A stretch of 64,000 bases of DNA from Nostoc parmelioides FACHB-3921 (GCF_014696625.1 NZ_JACJQL010000011.1:62001-126000); one strand, 5' to 3'; positions 1-9,705 are shown, counted from the first letter of the stretch. The notes: generated from the sequence alone by a model not told the origin. Numbers and translations: made by a program.

Positions 1-358
1 CTTTGTTGATTAGATTCAATTCAACCCCTTGGTCTATTGCGAAATTTTCTAGCAATCTCTGAACAAGATCACTATATATAGCGATCGCACTCTCTGCCCA
101 AAGTAAACTTTATTTCTATTCGGTTGGTATTTTCAGTAGCCTTGACAGTACTGGAAAGCTAGAATACATTAAGAAATGTATAGCAATTTAATATTGACTT
201 AATATTTTTCCTGCAACAGAAAGCTTTTTCTGATATCACTTTCTAGTCACAATAATATCCTCCGACCAAAAATAAAGCCTTTGAAAGCTCTCACTTGACG
301 ACCGAACAAAAACAGATATTATTAAATAACGAGCGTTCGATATAAATAATCCGTAATT
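1..358. other. gene-poor left edge and upstream region of the TetR gene
   Basis: No complete gene is visible. On the minus strand a frame stays open from about 109 to the window edge (36 codons, containing a HIP1 octamer) and could be the end of a gene outside the window, but it has no clear start and is preceded by TAA at 110-112. The rest is AT-rich DNA upstream of the TetR gene. Confidence 0.35.
295..339 (+). promoter_or_regulatory. candidate promoter and operator of the TetR/exporter operon
   Basis: TTGACG at 295-300 and TATTAT at 317-322 with a 16-bp spacer resemble a sigma-70 promoter. Transcription would start near 330, exactly where an imperfect palindrome CGAGCGTTCG (330-339, 8 of 10 symmetric) lies. 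A TetR-family repressor binding there would block its own promoter. The promoter is visible by motif; repressor binding is inference. Confidence 0.4.
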
Positions 359-961
359 ATGCCTAAAATTGTTGATCATGACCAATATCGGAAAGAACTG
401 CTCAGTAAATGCTTTGATTTATTTGCTGAAAAGGGTTACGGTTCCATCACCATGCGGCAGATTGCTCAAGGTTTAAATGTTTCTACAGGTACGCTGTACC
501 ATTACTTTCCTAGTAAACAAACGTTGTTTGAGCAATTAGTAGAAGAAATAAGTCAACAAGATGTGAGTGCAGCATTAGCTGAGATGGATGGAGCCGAAAC
601 CATAGAAGAGGCGATGACAGCTTTAGGTAGATATTTGATTAAACATGAAGATTACTGTATTAAATGGACGTATGTTTGGGTAGATTTTTGCCAAAGTCAA
701 GATGTAAAAGAAGTACAGAAAAATATTGTATTCAAACGTGTTAATCAACGATATCAGCAAGCTGTTTGTGACTTTTTAGGTATTCAAGATACAGCGATAG
801 CGACCTTTGTTTTGAGCTTGATTAATGGCTTAATTTTAGAAAAACTTTGGTGCAACCAGACAATTAATTTTCCAGAACAATGTGCTTTATTAGGTAAAAT
901 GCTGACGCTTTATTTAAAAAATAATCAAACAAATAAAATTGCCAACTCTTATCTTAATTGA
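359..961 (+). CDS. TetR/AcrR-family transcriptional regulator
   Basis: A 200-residue protein with the usual TetR layout. The N-terminal helix-turn-helix lies around residues 28-50 (SITMRQIAQGLNVSTGTLYHYF), a highly typical TetR recognition helix, followed by an all-helical ligand/dimer domain. The length is normal for the family. It lies 41 bp upstream of a DevB-like membrane fusion protein and on the same strand, so it most likely controls the exporter operon and itself, probably as a repressor released by an exported compound. The ligand cannot be told from the sequence. The start is the ATG at 359, shortly after a candidate promoter and palindrome. Confidence 0.85.
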   Translation: MPKIVDHDQYRKELLSKCFDLFAEKGYGSITMRQIAQGLNVSTGTLYHYFPSKQTLFEQLVEEISQQDVSAALAEMDGAETIEEAMTALGRYLIKHEDYCIKWTYVWVDFCQSQDVKEVQKNIVFKRVNQRYQQAVCDFLGIQDTAIATFVLSLINGLILEKLWCNQTINFPEQCALLGKMLTLYLKNNQTNKIANSYLN

Positions 962-1002
962 TTTCATTTTTCGGTTAAATTAACTTATTTTGTGAGGAGA
1001 AA

Positions 1003-2292
1003 ATGAGTCAAAAACTATTATTTAAGCCTGCTAATCAAGGGGTAATTGCACTAGTAATTGCAGCTACCGCCATGACATCGGGAATTGTTTTGTATGCAGT
1101 TAGTCAGTTCGGGCAAGTTAGTAAAACCAGTGCATCCGATGCTGTACCAACTGAGGCGATCGCTCCCAAGATAACTGCTTTGGGTAGACTAGAACCAGAA
1201 ACAGAAGTGATCAGCTTATCTGCACCATTGGCCTTAGATGGCGATCGCATCGCTCAAATCCTAGTGGAAGAAGGTGAGGAAGTGCAAACTGGACAAGTAG
1301 TCGCAATTTTAGACTCTCGCGCCCGCTTGCAAACCGCCGTACTCCAAGCCGAAAAACAAATACGCGTTGCTCAAGCCAAACTGAATCAAGTCAAAGCTGG
1401 AGCCAAAACTGGTGATATTCGCGCCCAGCAAGCTAGTGTAGAACGCTTACAAGCCCAATCCCAAGGCGATAGAACAGGACAACAACAAACAATTGCGCGG
1501 ATAGAAGCACAATGGCAAGGTGACAAAATCGCCCAAGAAGCCACAATTAGGAAGATAGAAGCAGAGCTGAAAAATGCCGAAGCCGAGTATCAACGCTATC
1601 AGCAGCTTTACTCAGAAGGGGCAATTTCTAGTTCAGCAATTGATACCAGACGCTTGAGTGTGGAAACTGCCAAAGAGCAACTAGACGAAGCCAAAGCAGT
1701 GCTGAACCGGATTAATTCCACTGCTAGCAAAGAACTAGCGGAAGCCAAAGTTGCACTGAACCGCATTAACGCCACCAGTAACAAGCAAATTAGCGAAGCC
1801 AAAGCCACACTCACCAGTATTGCCGAAATTAGACCAGTGGACGTGCAAGCAGCACAAACAGAAGTTGAAGATGCGATCGCTTCCCTCAAACGCGCCACAA
1901 CCGATTTAGAAGCAGCTTATATCAGAGCGCCACAAGCGGGACAGATTCTCAAAATTCATACCCGTGTCGGCGAAAAAATCAGTGATGACGGCATTGCTGA
2001 CTTAGCACAAACCGACCAAATGTTAGCTGTTGCCGAAGTCTATCAAACCGACATCGGTAAAGTGAAACTGGGACAGCCAGCAGTCATTACCAGCCAAGCC
2101 TTTGGTGGCGAATTGCGAGGAAAAGTTTCTCAAATCGGCTTGCAGGTAGGACGACAAAACGTATTTAGCAACCAGCCTGGAGAAAACCTAGATAGCCGAG
2201 TCGTTGAAGTCAAAATTCGCCTCAACCCTGAAGACAGCAAAAAAGTTGCAGGTTTCACAAACTTGCAAGTACAAACAGCAATCGAACTTTAA
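1003..2292 (+). CDS. DevB-like membrane fusion (adaptor) protein of an ABC exporter
   Basis: 429 residues, HlyD/RND-adaptor type. One N-terminal membrane anchor is visible around residues 13-33. It is followed by a lipoyl/biotinyl-like half (the segment with EEGEEVQTGQVVAILDSR, about 85-103), a long alpha-helical coiled-coil hairpin rich in Ala/Gln/Glu (about 105-300, with the internally repeated motif EAKxxLNRI), then the second lipoyl half and a beta-barrel part. GAGGAG stands just before the ATG. In Anabaena, DevB-type adaptors link an inner-membrane DevCA transporter to a TolC-like outer-membrane channel; no TolC gene is in this window. Which substrate is moved (glycolipid, drug or peptide) is not visible; the adjacent TetR gene favours a drug- or metabolite-responsive pump over the heterocyst-glycolipid exporter itself. 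Confidence 0.85.
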   Translation: MSQKLLFKPANQGVIALVIAATAMTSGIVLYAVSQFGQVSKTSASDAVPTEAIAPKITALGRLEPETEVISLSAPLALDGDRIAQILVEEGEEVQTGQVVAILDSRARLQTAVLQAEKQIRVAQAKLNQVKAGAKTGDIRAQQASVERLQAQSQGDRTGQQQTIARIEAQWQGDKIAQEATIRKIEAELKNAEAEYQRYQQLYSEGAISSSAIDTRRLSVETAKEQLDEAKAVLNRINSTASKELAEAKVALNRINATSNKQISEAKATLTSIAEIRPVDVQAAQTEVEDAIASLKRATTDLEAAYIRAPQAGQILKIHTRVGEKISDDGIADLAQTDQMLAVAEVYQTDIGKVKLGQPAVITSQAFGGELRGKVSQIGLQVGRQNVFSNQPGENLDSRVVEVKIRLNPEDSKKVAGFTNLQVQTAIEL

Positions 2293-2326
2293 AAAGTGCA
2301 GAGGATTAGGAAGTAGTGAGAAAACA

Positions 2327-2360
2327 GTTGACTGTTGACTGTTGACTGTTGACTGTTGAC
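2327..2360. repeat. heptanucleotide tandem repeat (GTTGACT)
   Basis: Nearly five head-to-tail copies of GTTGACT fill the gap between the devB-like and devC-like genes, followed by degenerate relatives (CAATGACTAATGACTAA). Short tandemly repeated repetitive sequences of this kind are a hallmark of heterocystous cyanobacteria. Confidence 0.9.
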
Positions 2361-2385
2361 CAATGACTAATGACTAAATAAAATT

Positions 2386-3552
2386 ATGTTGTCTCAAATG
2401 TTTCGTAAAACTCCGCTAGCTTGGCGGCAGTTAATGAAGGAAAAGACTCGGTTAGCGGTTGCAGTTGCTGGTATTACTTTTGCCGATATGCTGATGTTTA
2501 TTCAGCTAGGGTTTGAAAGTGCGCTGTTTGATGCGGCTGTTAAACCTCACCGCAATTTACAAGCGGATTTGGTGTTAATTAATCCTCAATTTCAAACTTT
2601 GTTTTCAGTCAAGAGCTTTTCTAGAGAACGGCTATATCAAGCTTTAGGTTATGAGGGTGTACAGTCAGTAACTCCCCTTTACATAGGTACTGGACAGTGG
2701 CGTAATCCGGAAACTCGTCAGGATCGAGCCATCTTAGTATGGGGTATAGATCCGGCTGCATCTGCTTTTAAATTTCCCGAAATCCAACAAAATCAAAATC
2801 AAATTAAACAGCTAAATCAAGTCTTATTTGATCAAGCTGGTCGTCCAGAATATGGAGCCGTGGGTGATATATTCAAAAAAACCAACAGCTTTCAAACAGA
2901 ACTCAATAATATTGGCGTTAATGTTAGCGGTGTGTTTAGTAATGGAGCCTCTTTTGCGGCTGATGGTAACGTCATTGCTAGCGATTCCACATTTTTAAGA
3001 CTATTTCCCGAACGCAAACCAGAGCGCATTGAAGTGGGATTAATCACCCTCAAACCGGGAGTAGATAAAGAAAAAGTGCGATCGCAACTAGCCGCAGGCC
3101 TACCCAATGATGTCAAAGTCTTGACTCCCGAAGGGTTTGCCCAAACTGAAAAAGAATACTGGGCAAACGGTACTGGGATTGGTTTCATTTTCGGGTTAGG
3201 TGTGGGAGTAGGTTTTATTGTCGGTATTGTGATTGTTTATCAGATTCTCTACTCTGATGTTTCTGATCACTTGCCAGAATACGCCACCCTCAAAGCTATG
3301 GGCTATACAGACCGCTATCTGTTAGTAGTCCTACTGCAAGAAGCATTGTTATTAGCCTTCCTTGGTTATCTCCCAGCTTATATCTTGTCTTTTGGGCTAT
3401 ATCAAATTACTTATGCTGCAACCATGTTGCCCATAGCCATGAAGCTAGAACGAGCAATCACCGTATTTATTCTCACTATTATCATGTGTACCGCTTCCGG
3501 TGCGATCGCTATGCGAAAACTCCGCTCTGCTGATCCTGCGGATGTGTTTTAG
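2386..3552 (+). CDS. DevC-like ABC exporter permease (FtsX/MacB fold)
   Basis: 388 residues. A transmembrane helix near residues 22-42, a large periplasmic domain (about 45-260), then three more membrane helices (about 265-290, 310-340, 355-375) give the four-helix layout of DevC/MacB-type permeases. The gene lies between the adaptor and the ATPase genes on the same strand, completing a DevBCA-type set. It would form the membrane part of a mechanotransmission-type exporter that works with the adaptor and an outer-membrane channel. The length matches DevC (about 385 residues). Confidence 0.85.
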   Translation: MLSQMFRKTPLAWRQLMKEKTRLAVAVAGITFADMLMFIQLGFESALFDAAVKPHRNLQADLVLINPQFQTLFSVKSFSRERLYQALGYEGVQSVTPLYIGTGQWRNPETRQDRAILVWGIDPAASAFKFPEIQQNQNQIKQLNQVLFDQAGRPEYGAVGDIFKKTNSFQTELNNIGVNVSGVFSNGASFAADGNVIASDSTFLRLFPERKPERIEVGLITLKPGVDKEKVRSQLAAGLPNDVKVLTPEGFAQTEKEYWANGTGIGFIFGLGVGVGFIVGIVIVYQILYSDVSDHLPEYATLKAMGYTDRYLLVVLLQEALLLAFLGYLPAYILSFGLYQITYAATMLPIAMKLERAITVFILTIIMCTASGAIAMRKLRSADPADVF

Positions 3553-3618
3553 TCATTTGTCATTGGTCATTGGTCAATATCCTTTATTTCTATTTACCAC
3601 TTTCTACTCTTCTTAAAA

Positions 3619-4371
3619 ATGTTACAAGACTTTATTCCAGCTACCACTAACTCACAATCCTTTGATTTAGAACCCGTGATTTCTGTTAGCAATCTTAATC
3701 ATTATTTTGGTTCAGGTTCGCTGCAAAAACAGGTGTTGTTTGATATTAATTTGACTATTAATGCCGGGGAAATTGTCATTATGACAGGGCCTTCAGGCTC
3801 CGGGAAAACTACCTTATTAACTTTGATGGGTGGATTGCGTTCGGCTCAAGAAGGGAGTTTGAAGATTTTAGGACAGGAAATTTGTGGAGCTAGCAAAAAT
3901 CAATTAACAAAACTACGCCGTCAAATTGGTTATATATTCCAAGCTCATAACCTGATGACTTTTTTAACAGCAAAAGAAAATGTGCGAATGTCTTTAGAAT
4001 TGCATGAAGAGTTTTTTCATGAAGACATTAACGCCAAAGCGATCGCTATGTTAGAAACTGTTGGTTTAGGTGATAGGGTAAATTACTACGCCGAAAATCT
4101 GTCTGGAGGTCAAAAACAACGGGTAGCGATCGCCCGCGCCCTCGTCAGTCATCCTAAAATTGTTTTAGCAGATGAACCTACAGCCGCTCTAGATAAAAAA
4201 TCGGGACGTGATGTTGTAGAACTGATGCAAAAACTAGCCAAAGAACAAGGCTGTACCATTCTACTAGTTACCCACGACAACCGCATCTTAGATATTGCCG
4301 ACCGCATCATCTACATGGAAGACGGTCAGCTAAAAAGCGATGACATGGATATTGCCGCTAAAATGCACTAA
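3619..4371 (+). CDS. DevA-like ABC exporter ATPase
   Basis: 250 residues with all the ABC-ATPase motifs: Walker A GPSGSGKTT (57-65), Q-loop in YIFQAH (about 105-110), signature LSGGQ (161-165), Walker B IVLADEP (181-187) and the switch histidine in VTHD (219). It is of the LolD/MacB/DevA subgroup. It is the third gene of the exporter operon, 66 bp after the permease gene. It would power export of the unknown substrate from the cytoplasmic side of the inner membrane. Confidence 0.88.
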   Translation: MLQDFIPATTNSQSFDLEPVISVSNLNHYFGSGSLQKQVLFDINLTINAGEIVIMTGPSGSGKTTLLTLMGGLRSAQEGSLKILGQEICGASKNQLTKLRRQIGYIFQAHNLMTFLTAKENVRMSLELHEEFFHEDINAKAIAMLETVGLGDRVNYYAENLSGGQKQRVAIARALVSHPKIVLADEPTAALDKKSGRDVVELMQKLAKEQGCTILLVTHDNRILDIADRIIYMEDGQLKSDDMDIAAKMH

Positions 4372-4396
4372 ATAACACTCTGCGTTACTCTCTCTT

Positions 4397-4438
4397 GAAA
4401 AGTTTCCTACGGAGGGAAACCCTCCTCCAGAACTTTTC
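4397..4438. terminator. long hairpin after the exporter operon
   Basis: GAAAAGTT (4397-4404) pairs with AACTTTTC (4431-4438), and inside it GGAGGG pairs with CCCTCC around an AAA loop. It lies between the convergent devA-like and Uma2 genes, so it could end transcription from both sides, but there is no clean T-tract. The surrounding CTCTGCGTT-type words belong to a repeat class common in Nostoc spacers. Confidence 0.5.
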
Positions 4439-4476
4439 GCTGCGCTTTCCTTAGCGTCCCTCTGCGTTGAAAAAAA

Positions 4477-5043
4477 CTAACCAAACAAAGGAGCGATCGC
4501 ACAAGTAAAATTAGGCAACAGGGGTGAGTTAAGTTCATCACCATGAAACAACGTGACCACTAACTTTAAAATCCCCTGTTCACGCCGATATACTTCCACC
4601 TGTTGCTTACGCCAATCTATAATCCAATATTCTCTGACACCTTGTGATGAGTAGAGCTTAAGTTTCAGTTCTCTATCTCGCCTTTCATTCTCATTTCCCA
4701 GTGATAATACCTCTACCACCAGTTCCGGTGCAGCCGTCAAATGACCAGCCTCATCTAATAAATTAGATAGTCTCTCATTGCTAGCCCAAACAACATCGGG
4801 AATTACATTATCATTATCACCGAGAATTATCCCTGGAGCGATCGCCACTTCCCCCAGACCAGTAATTTGTGACCAATTATCTAAAGCGGTACTAATTCTG
4901 ACACAAACTCGCTGATGTTTCCAGTGAGGCGCTCTCGTCACGAACAATTCCCCATCGATAATTTCATACCGCTTCCCGTCTTCGGGAAATAACTCTAAGT
5001 CTGTGGTATTCCAGCGAACTTTTCTTGTGGTCGGCTGGTTCAT
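4477..5043 (-). CDS. Uma2-family (DUF820) PD-(D/E)XK nuclease-like protein
   Basis: 188 residues. The pattern is that of the very abundant cyanobacterial Uma2 family: an N-terminal region with ELFPEDGKRYEIIDGELFV, then an IPDVVW segment, a PELVVEVLS strand, a lysine-containing core (LKLKLYSSQGVREYWIIDW) and a C-terminal beta part. The Glu/Asp-(x)-Glu...Lys arrangement is the PD-(D/E)XK nuclease signature, but the biological role of the family is not settled. It stands alone and is probably a member of a multigene family; a decayed relative lies at 37770-37949. Confidence 0.8.
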   Translation of the reverse strand: MNQPTTRKVRWNTTDLELFPEDGKRYEIIDGELFVTRAPHWKHQRVCVRISTALDNWSQITGLGEVAIAPGIILGDNDNVIPDVVWASNERLSNLLDEAGHLTAAPELVVEVLSLGNENERRDRELKLKLYSSQGVREYWIIDWRKQQVEVYRREQGILKLVVTLFHGDELNSPLLPNFTCAIAPLFG

Positions 5044-5142
5044 AAATTATCAATGTTGAGATATTCAACTATTTTAGCTTGGTTAGGCTTGAGACAGTGC
5101 TGAGTGAATTCTCAAAACCCAGCACTGATTTGTTCCTAATCC

Positions 5143-6642
5143 CTAAACTACTACCTTTTCCAAAATCAACTTAGACCGCTTCACTTGCTCAGGAATTGTC
5201 ACAGGGTAATCGCCAGTAAAACAGGCAGAACAGAAACTATTTTTATCTTCTCTGGTTGCTTCTAACATCCCATCCCAACTGAGATAGGCGAGACTTTCTA
5301 CTTCTAATTGCTTGGCAATTTCTTCTACTGACTTAGTAGCAGCTATTAACTGGTCTTGAGAATCAGTGTCAATTCCGTAGAAACAAGGATGAGTTACTGG
5401 TGGAGAAGAAATCCGCATATGTACTTCGGCTGCACCAGCGTCACGTAAGGCTTTAACTAGTTTGCGGCTAGTAGTACCTCTGACAATGGAGTCATCAACG
5501 ATAATTACTCTTTTACCCGCCAGCACATCTTTGAGGGGGTTGAGTTTCATCTTAATCCCCGACTCCCGCATGGTTTGGGTAGGCTGAATAAAGGTGCGAC
5601 CAACATAACGATTCTTAATCAACCCTTCGCCGTAGGCCACACCAGAAGCCTGAGAAAATCCAATGGCGGCAGGAATTCCAGAGTCAGGGACACCAAAGAC
5701 AATATCCGCGTCTACGTAGGATTCGGCTGCTAGTTGTCGTCCTAAACGCATTCGATAACTGTATAAAGTCTCGTTGTGCATTTGGCTATCGGGACGAGCA
5801 AAATAAATCATCTCGAAAATACACAATCTTCGTTCTGGTTTTTGGCTCCAATGGTAGGAAGCTAAACCTTCTTCGGTAATCCAAACTACTTCACCTGGTT
5901 CTACATCGCGGAGATAATCAGCGCCAATAATATCTAAACCACAGGTTTCCGAAGATAAAACATAACGCACTGGATTACCAGGCAAAGTTCCAATTACCAG
6001 AGGACGAATGCCGTTGGTGTCACGCACCCCCATCACGCCAACAGGTGTACCAATAACTAAGCTAAAAGCTCCCTCGCAACGATGAAATGCTTGAATTGCG
6101 CCATCTAACCATTCTGCACCGGCGTTGACTGCTTGGGCGATCGCAAAGGCAATCATTTCTGAGTCTGTGGTTGTTACTAGGTTGCAGTTGCTATTAACTA
6201 ACTCTTCTCGCAACTTCACAGTATTGACTAAGTTACCATTATGTGCTAGAGCCAACTTACCTAAACGAGTATCCAGTACAGCAGGTTGGGCATTAACTTT
6301 ACGACTGGAACCAGTGGTAGAGTAACGGGTATGACCAACACCGATATCACCAGGCAACTCTTCTAAAATCGACTCATTAAAGACTTGAGAAACCAAGCCC
6401 ATGTCTTTATGCAGGTGAACTGTTGTCCCCTCAAACGTGGCAATACCAGCTGATTCTTGACCCCGATGTTGCAGGGCATATAATCCAAAGTAGGTTAGTT
6501 TGGCAACATTTTCTCCTGGGGCGTAAATACCGAAAACTCCACAAGCCTCTTCTGGCTTGTCAGGACGATTTTCTTGACTATCGATTGGGTTGTTAGTCTG
6601 ACTGGGGTACTCATCCGGAGTGACGGAATCAATGGGAATCAT
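5143..6642 (-). CDS. purF: amidophosphoribosyltransferase
   Basis: 499 residues. Catalyses the first committed step of purine synthesis: PRPP and glutamine to 5-phosphoribosylamine. A 33-residue leader precedes the catalytic Cys34 (EACGVFG), consistent with the cleaved propeptide of the Bacillus-type enzyme. The glutaminase half is followed by the phosphoribosyltransferase half with the PRPP loop VIIVDDSIVRGTTS (about 379-392). Cysteines at 274, 420, 471 and 474 fit the four ligands of the [4Fe-4S] cluster of this subclass. It lies downstream of purL on the same strand, 273 bp apart, with a 15-bp inverted repeat between them. purL and purF are neighbours in many cyanobacteria. Confidence 0.96.
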   Translation of the reverse strand: MIPIDSVTPDEYPSQTNNPIDSQENRPDKPEEACGVFGIYAPGENVAKLTYFGLYALQHRGQESAGIATFEGTTVHLHKDMGLVSQVFNESILEELPGDIGVGHTRYSTTGSSRKVNAQPAVLDTRLGKLALAHNGNLVNTVKLREELVNSNCNLVTTTDSEMIAFAIAQAVNAGAEWLDGAIQAFHRCEGAFSLVIGTPVGVMGVRDTNGIRPLVIGTLPGNPVRYVLSSETCGLDIIGADYLRDVEPGEVVWITEEGLASYHWSQKPERRLCIFEMIYFARPDSQMHNETLYSYRMRLGRQLAAESYVDADIVFGVPDSGIPAAIGFSQASGVAYGEGLIKNRYVGRTFIQPTQTMRESGIKMKLNPLKDVLAGKRVIIVDDSIVRGTTSRKLVKALRDAGAAEVHMRISSPPVTHPCFYGIDTDSQDQLIAATKSVEEIAKQLEVESLAYLSWDGMLEATREDKNSFCSACFTGDYPVTIPEQVKRSKLILEKVVV

Positions 6643-6833
6643 GCTAGCTTTGCTCCTGGTTGGGGTGTCAAGTCAAAATAATTCGTAACTATTGGGTCAC
6701 TGGGATTATGTCTAGGGATAGTTGCGGAATTTTCTTAACATATCTTTAACCATCTATTAAAACAGTACCTTAATTGTGATTAAAGATGCTATTGATTTGG
6801 GGAATTTGTCAGTTGTCAGTTGTCATTGGTTTA

Positions 6834-6895
6834 GTAGGGGCGGGTTTATGAAGATCATCGTTCAAGAGTCAGGATATCTGTAAACCCGCCCCTAC
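6834..6895. repeat. 62-bp inverted-repeat element (GTAGGGGCGGG family), copy 1
   Basis: The arms GTAGGGGCGGGTTTA (6834-6848) and TAAACCCGCCCCTAC (6881-6895) are perfectly complementary over 15 bp around a 32-bp loop containing GGATATCTGT. A related copy lies at 10653-10738. This looks like a small non-autonomous element. Confidence 0.8.
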
Positions 6896-6915
6896 AGTTG
6901 TCACTATCTACTGAT

Positions 6916-9306
6916 TCACAGGGCTAACCTTCTGGCGATCGCATTTTGATAGCGATCGTTCATTTCTTCGATGCTAACGCGCATTAAAATTTGATTATCA
7001 GTGGTTAAAACCGTCAAATCTGCATCGGTATTTCCGACTATGCCCAATTTTTGCCAATTTTGTCCTAGATGTTCCTGTAAATAGGATTCCCAATTTTCCT
7101 GTTGTGTTGATGCTACAGATACTAAAATTCTGGCTCCACCCTCACCAAAAAGTACTTCATCCAAGCGCTGTAACTGAGTTCCAGATACTTCTAAGTGAAT
7201 TTCCGCCCCCAGGTTGCCAGCAAGACAAGATTCTGCCACAGCAACGGCTAAACCACCCTCAGCACAATCATGAGCTGAACGTACCGAACCTGCGTGAATC
7301 CCTTCACGACAAACTTTTTGTACACGGCGTTCTAAATCGAAATCTACCCGTGGGGGTCTACCTGCTACAGTGTCGTGAATAGTCGCTAAGTATTCAGATG
7401 CGCCTAAAGTCGTAGTAGATGAGCCTAAAAGGTAAATCACATCACCTGGGGTTTGCCAACCTTGACCGCAAATTTTGGTTAAATTAGCAATCAATCCCAC
7501 CATTCCCACAACTGGCGTTGGGTAAATTGGCTGGGGGTTGCCTTGAGGATCAAGGGTCTCGTTATATAAAGAGACATTACCACCAGTAACTGGGGTTGCC
7601 AATTCTCGGCAACCTTCCGCCAAACCCCGACAAGCCTCTGACAATTGCCAATAACCAATGGGTTTTTCTGGGCTGCCAAAATTTAAGTTATCTGTCACCG
7701 CCAGAGGTTCCGCGCCCACACAGCTAAGATTCCGGGCTGCTTCTGCCACCACGGCCTTAGCTCCCTCATAGGGATCAAGGTAAACATACCGAGGATTGCA
7801 ATCCACCGTAGCCGCAACACCACTGAGAGTATTAACTCCCCCCTGCTCCTCTGCTCCCTCCGAAGTTCCGATCGGAGGAAGCCTCCGCTCGGACTTCTCT
7901 CTGCTCCCCTGCCCTTCTAGGGGACGTAAGCGCACAACTGCCGCATCTGCACCACCAGGGAGAAAAACTGTATTATTCTGCACTTGGTGGTCATATTGAC
8001 GATATACCCAATTTTTCGAGGCGATCGTGGGAGTATTGAGCAACGTTAACAAAATCTCCTGCCAACTTTGCAGATTTCCTTGAATCTCAACACCAGCAAT
8101 TGTACAGGCAGGTAAAGAATCAGAAGACCATTCCCATGCTTGACGGGCATATTCTGGGGGTTCTGCCAATAACTCACGCTCGTACAGTGGGGTATTCTCA
8201 GCTAAAGCATCAGCCGGAATTTCCGCAGCAATTGCACCTTGAAAGAGAATACGCACAATCGGTTCAGCGATGACTGTACCGGCAACAACCGCCTGTAGTC
8301 CCCAACGGTGGAAAATATCGATTAATTCTTGCTCTCGTCCTTGATGAGCAACAAATAACATTCGTTCTTGAGATTCTGATAGGAGATATTCATAGGGAAT
8401 CATCCCTGTTTCCCGCACAGGAATTTTATCTAAATCTAATTCAATTCCTACGCCACCTTTAGCCGCCATCTCAGATGTAGAACAGGTGATTCCCGCCGCA
8501 CCCATATCTTGCGCTGCAACCACTGCACCTGTCTTGAACGCTTCTAAACAAGCTTCAATTAAGGATTTTTCTAAAAAAGGATCGCCCACTTGCACTGCTG
8601 GCCGGTCATCAATGGACTCATCACTTAATTCCGCGCTGGCAAAACTTGCCCCTCCCATACCATCCCGTCCCGTAGTAGAACCCACGTACAATACAGGATT
8701 ACCGATACCAGATGCTCCAGATTTGACAATTTCTGGTGTTTCCATTAATCCCAAAGCCATAACATTCACCAGGGGATTGCCTGAATAGGCGGGATCAAAA
8801 TAAACTTCACCACCGACAGTAGGAACACCTACACAGTTACCATAGTGGGAAATTCCGGCAACTACACCAGAGAATAATCTTTGGGTTTTGGGGTCTTCTA
8901 GAGAACCGAAGCGTAAGGAATTTAACAAAGCAATGGGACGCGCACCCATTGTAAAAATATCTCGGAGAATGCCACCTACACCAGTTGCAGCTCCTTGAAA
9001 GGGTTCAACGGCTGAAGGGTGGTTGTGAGATTCAATCTTAAATGCCAGTTGCAATCCTGCACCTAAATCCACAACCCCAGCGTTTTCCCCTGGCCCTACG
9101 AGAATGCGGGGGCCTGTGGTGGGGAATTGTTTGAGTAAGGGGCGGGAATTTTTGTAACAGCAGTGTTCTGACCACATCACCCCAAACATTCCCAGTTCAG
9201 CTTTATTGGGATGACGGCCTAATCGTCGGACAATTTCTGCATATTCTTCTGGTTTGATGCCTTCAGCAGCAATTTCTTGAGGGGAAAAGGGAGATGTGGC
9301 AGTCAT
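6916..9306 (-). CDS. purL: phosphoribosylformylglycinamidine synthase subunit PurL
   Basis: 796 residues, the synthetase subunit that works with PurQ (glutaminase) and PurS to convert FGAR to FGAM with ATP. The small-PurL landmarks are present: [13 protein letters not shown] (catalytic His48), [12 protein letters not shown] nucleotide loop, [21 protein letters not shown]-type glycine stretch, and the duplicated AIRS-like halves, the second ending in [11 protein letters not shown]. The protein is longer than usual because residues about 462-490 are encoded by repeat DNA (see separate entry); the frame is kept on both sides. purF follows downstream. Confidence 0.95.
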   Translation of the reverse strand: MTATSPFSPQEIAAEGIKPEEYAEIVRRLGRHPNKAELGMFGVMWSEHCCYKNSRPLLKQFPTTGPRILVGPGENAGVVDLGAGLQLAFKIESHNHPSAVEPFQGAATGVGGILRDIFTMGARPIALLNSLRFGSLEDPKTQRLFSGVVAGISHYGNCVGVPTVGGEVYFDPAYSGNPLVNVMALGLMETPEIVKSGASGIGNPVLYVGSTTGRDGMGGASFASAELSDESIDDRPAVQVGDPFLEKSLIEACLEAFKTGAVVAAQDMGAAGITCSTSEMAAKGGVGIELDLDKIPVRETGMIPYEYLLSESQERMLFVAHQGREQELIDIFHRWGLQAVVAGTVIAEPIVRILFQGAIAAEIPADALAENTPLYERELLAEPPEYARQAWEWSSDSLPACTIAGVEIQGNLQSWQEILLTLLNTPTIASKNWVYRQYDHQVQNNTVFLPGGADAAVVRLRPLEGQGSREKSERRLPPIGTSEGAEEQGGVNTLSGVAATVDCNPRYVYLDPYEGAKAVVAEAARNLSCVGAEPLAVTDNLNFGSPEKPIGYWQLSEACRGLAEGCRELATPVTGGNVSLYNETLDPQGNPQPIYPTPVVGMVGLIANLTKICGQGWQTPGDVIYLLGSSTTTLGASEYLATIHDTVAGRPPRVDFDLERRVQKVCREGIHAGSVRSAHDCAEGGLAVAVAESCLAGNLGAEIHLEVSGTQLQRLDEVLFGEGGARILVSVASTQQENWESYLQEHLGQNWQKLGIVGNTDADLTVLTTDNQILMRVSIEEMNDRYQNAIARRLAL
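7836..7922. repeat. in-frame repeat insertion inside purL
   Basis: About 87 bp inside purL consist of CTGCTCCC-type words around a palindrome (AGTTCCGATCGGAGG and CCTCCGCTCGGACT as arms). The same kinds of words fill non-coding spacers elsewhere in the window (for example 32986-33028 and 51831-51973). Translated, they give a low-complexity Gly/Glu/Ser/Arg stretch of about 29 residues that separates otherwise standard PurL sequence (VVRLRP before, GVAATVDC after). Confidence 0.75.
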
Positions 9307-9623
9307 GGAAATAATGCACCAACAGGACAGAGCATTATTGTATCGATTTAGTGCGCTATGCGTGTCAGTTGTTAGTTGTTTTACTGGATAAGTTTTTGCT
9401 GCTGAGAATTAACCAAGCTTTTTCATAAATTCCCCATAGAAAAATGTTCTTATTTTGGCATCACTCCCTCAATAGAAGGATTTCAAAAGTATTTATCCGG
9501 ATATAGGATGAACGCAAAGCTCCTATAGTTAAGTCCATACATTCATCAGACTCACCGGTTCGCTATATTTTTTATTAAAAGAATAAAGATATTCACGTAA
9601 ATACAGGTTATTCGGAAAAATAA

Positions 9624-9639
9624 TGTGATAACAATCACA
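9624..9639. promoter_or_regulatory. perfect CRP-type cAMP-receptor binding site
   Basis: TGTGATAACAATCACA matches the consensus TGTGA-N6-TCACA without a mismatch. Cyanobacteria have cAMP receptor proteins (SYCRP1 in Synechocystis, AnCrpA in Anabaena) that bind this motif. It lies 318 bp upstream of purL (minus strand) and about 75 bp upstream of the likely start of the candidate small RNA on the plus strand. Which of the two it controls is not visible; the distance suits the plus-strand RNA better. Confidence 0.65.
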
Positions 9640-9705
9640 TAGGCCTATGATTAAGATCGCTTACGTGTAATCTACTAGATGACAGTATTTACGTATTACT
9701 GAACT

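Noticed and set aside
7104-8788. Plus-strand open frames over purL (7104-7382, 7796-7999, 8486-8788).
   Set aside because: Antisense shadows of a well-conserved gene with no start signals.
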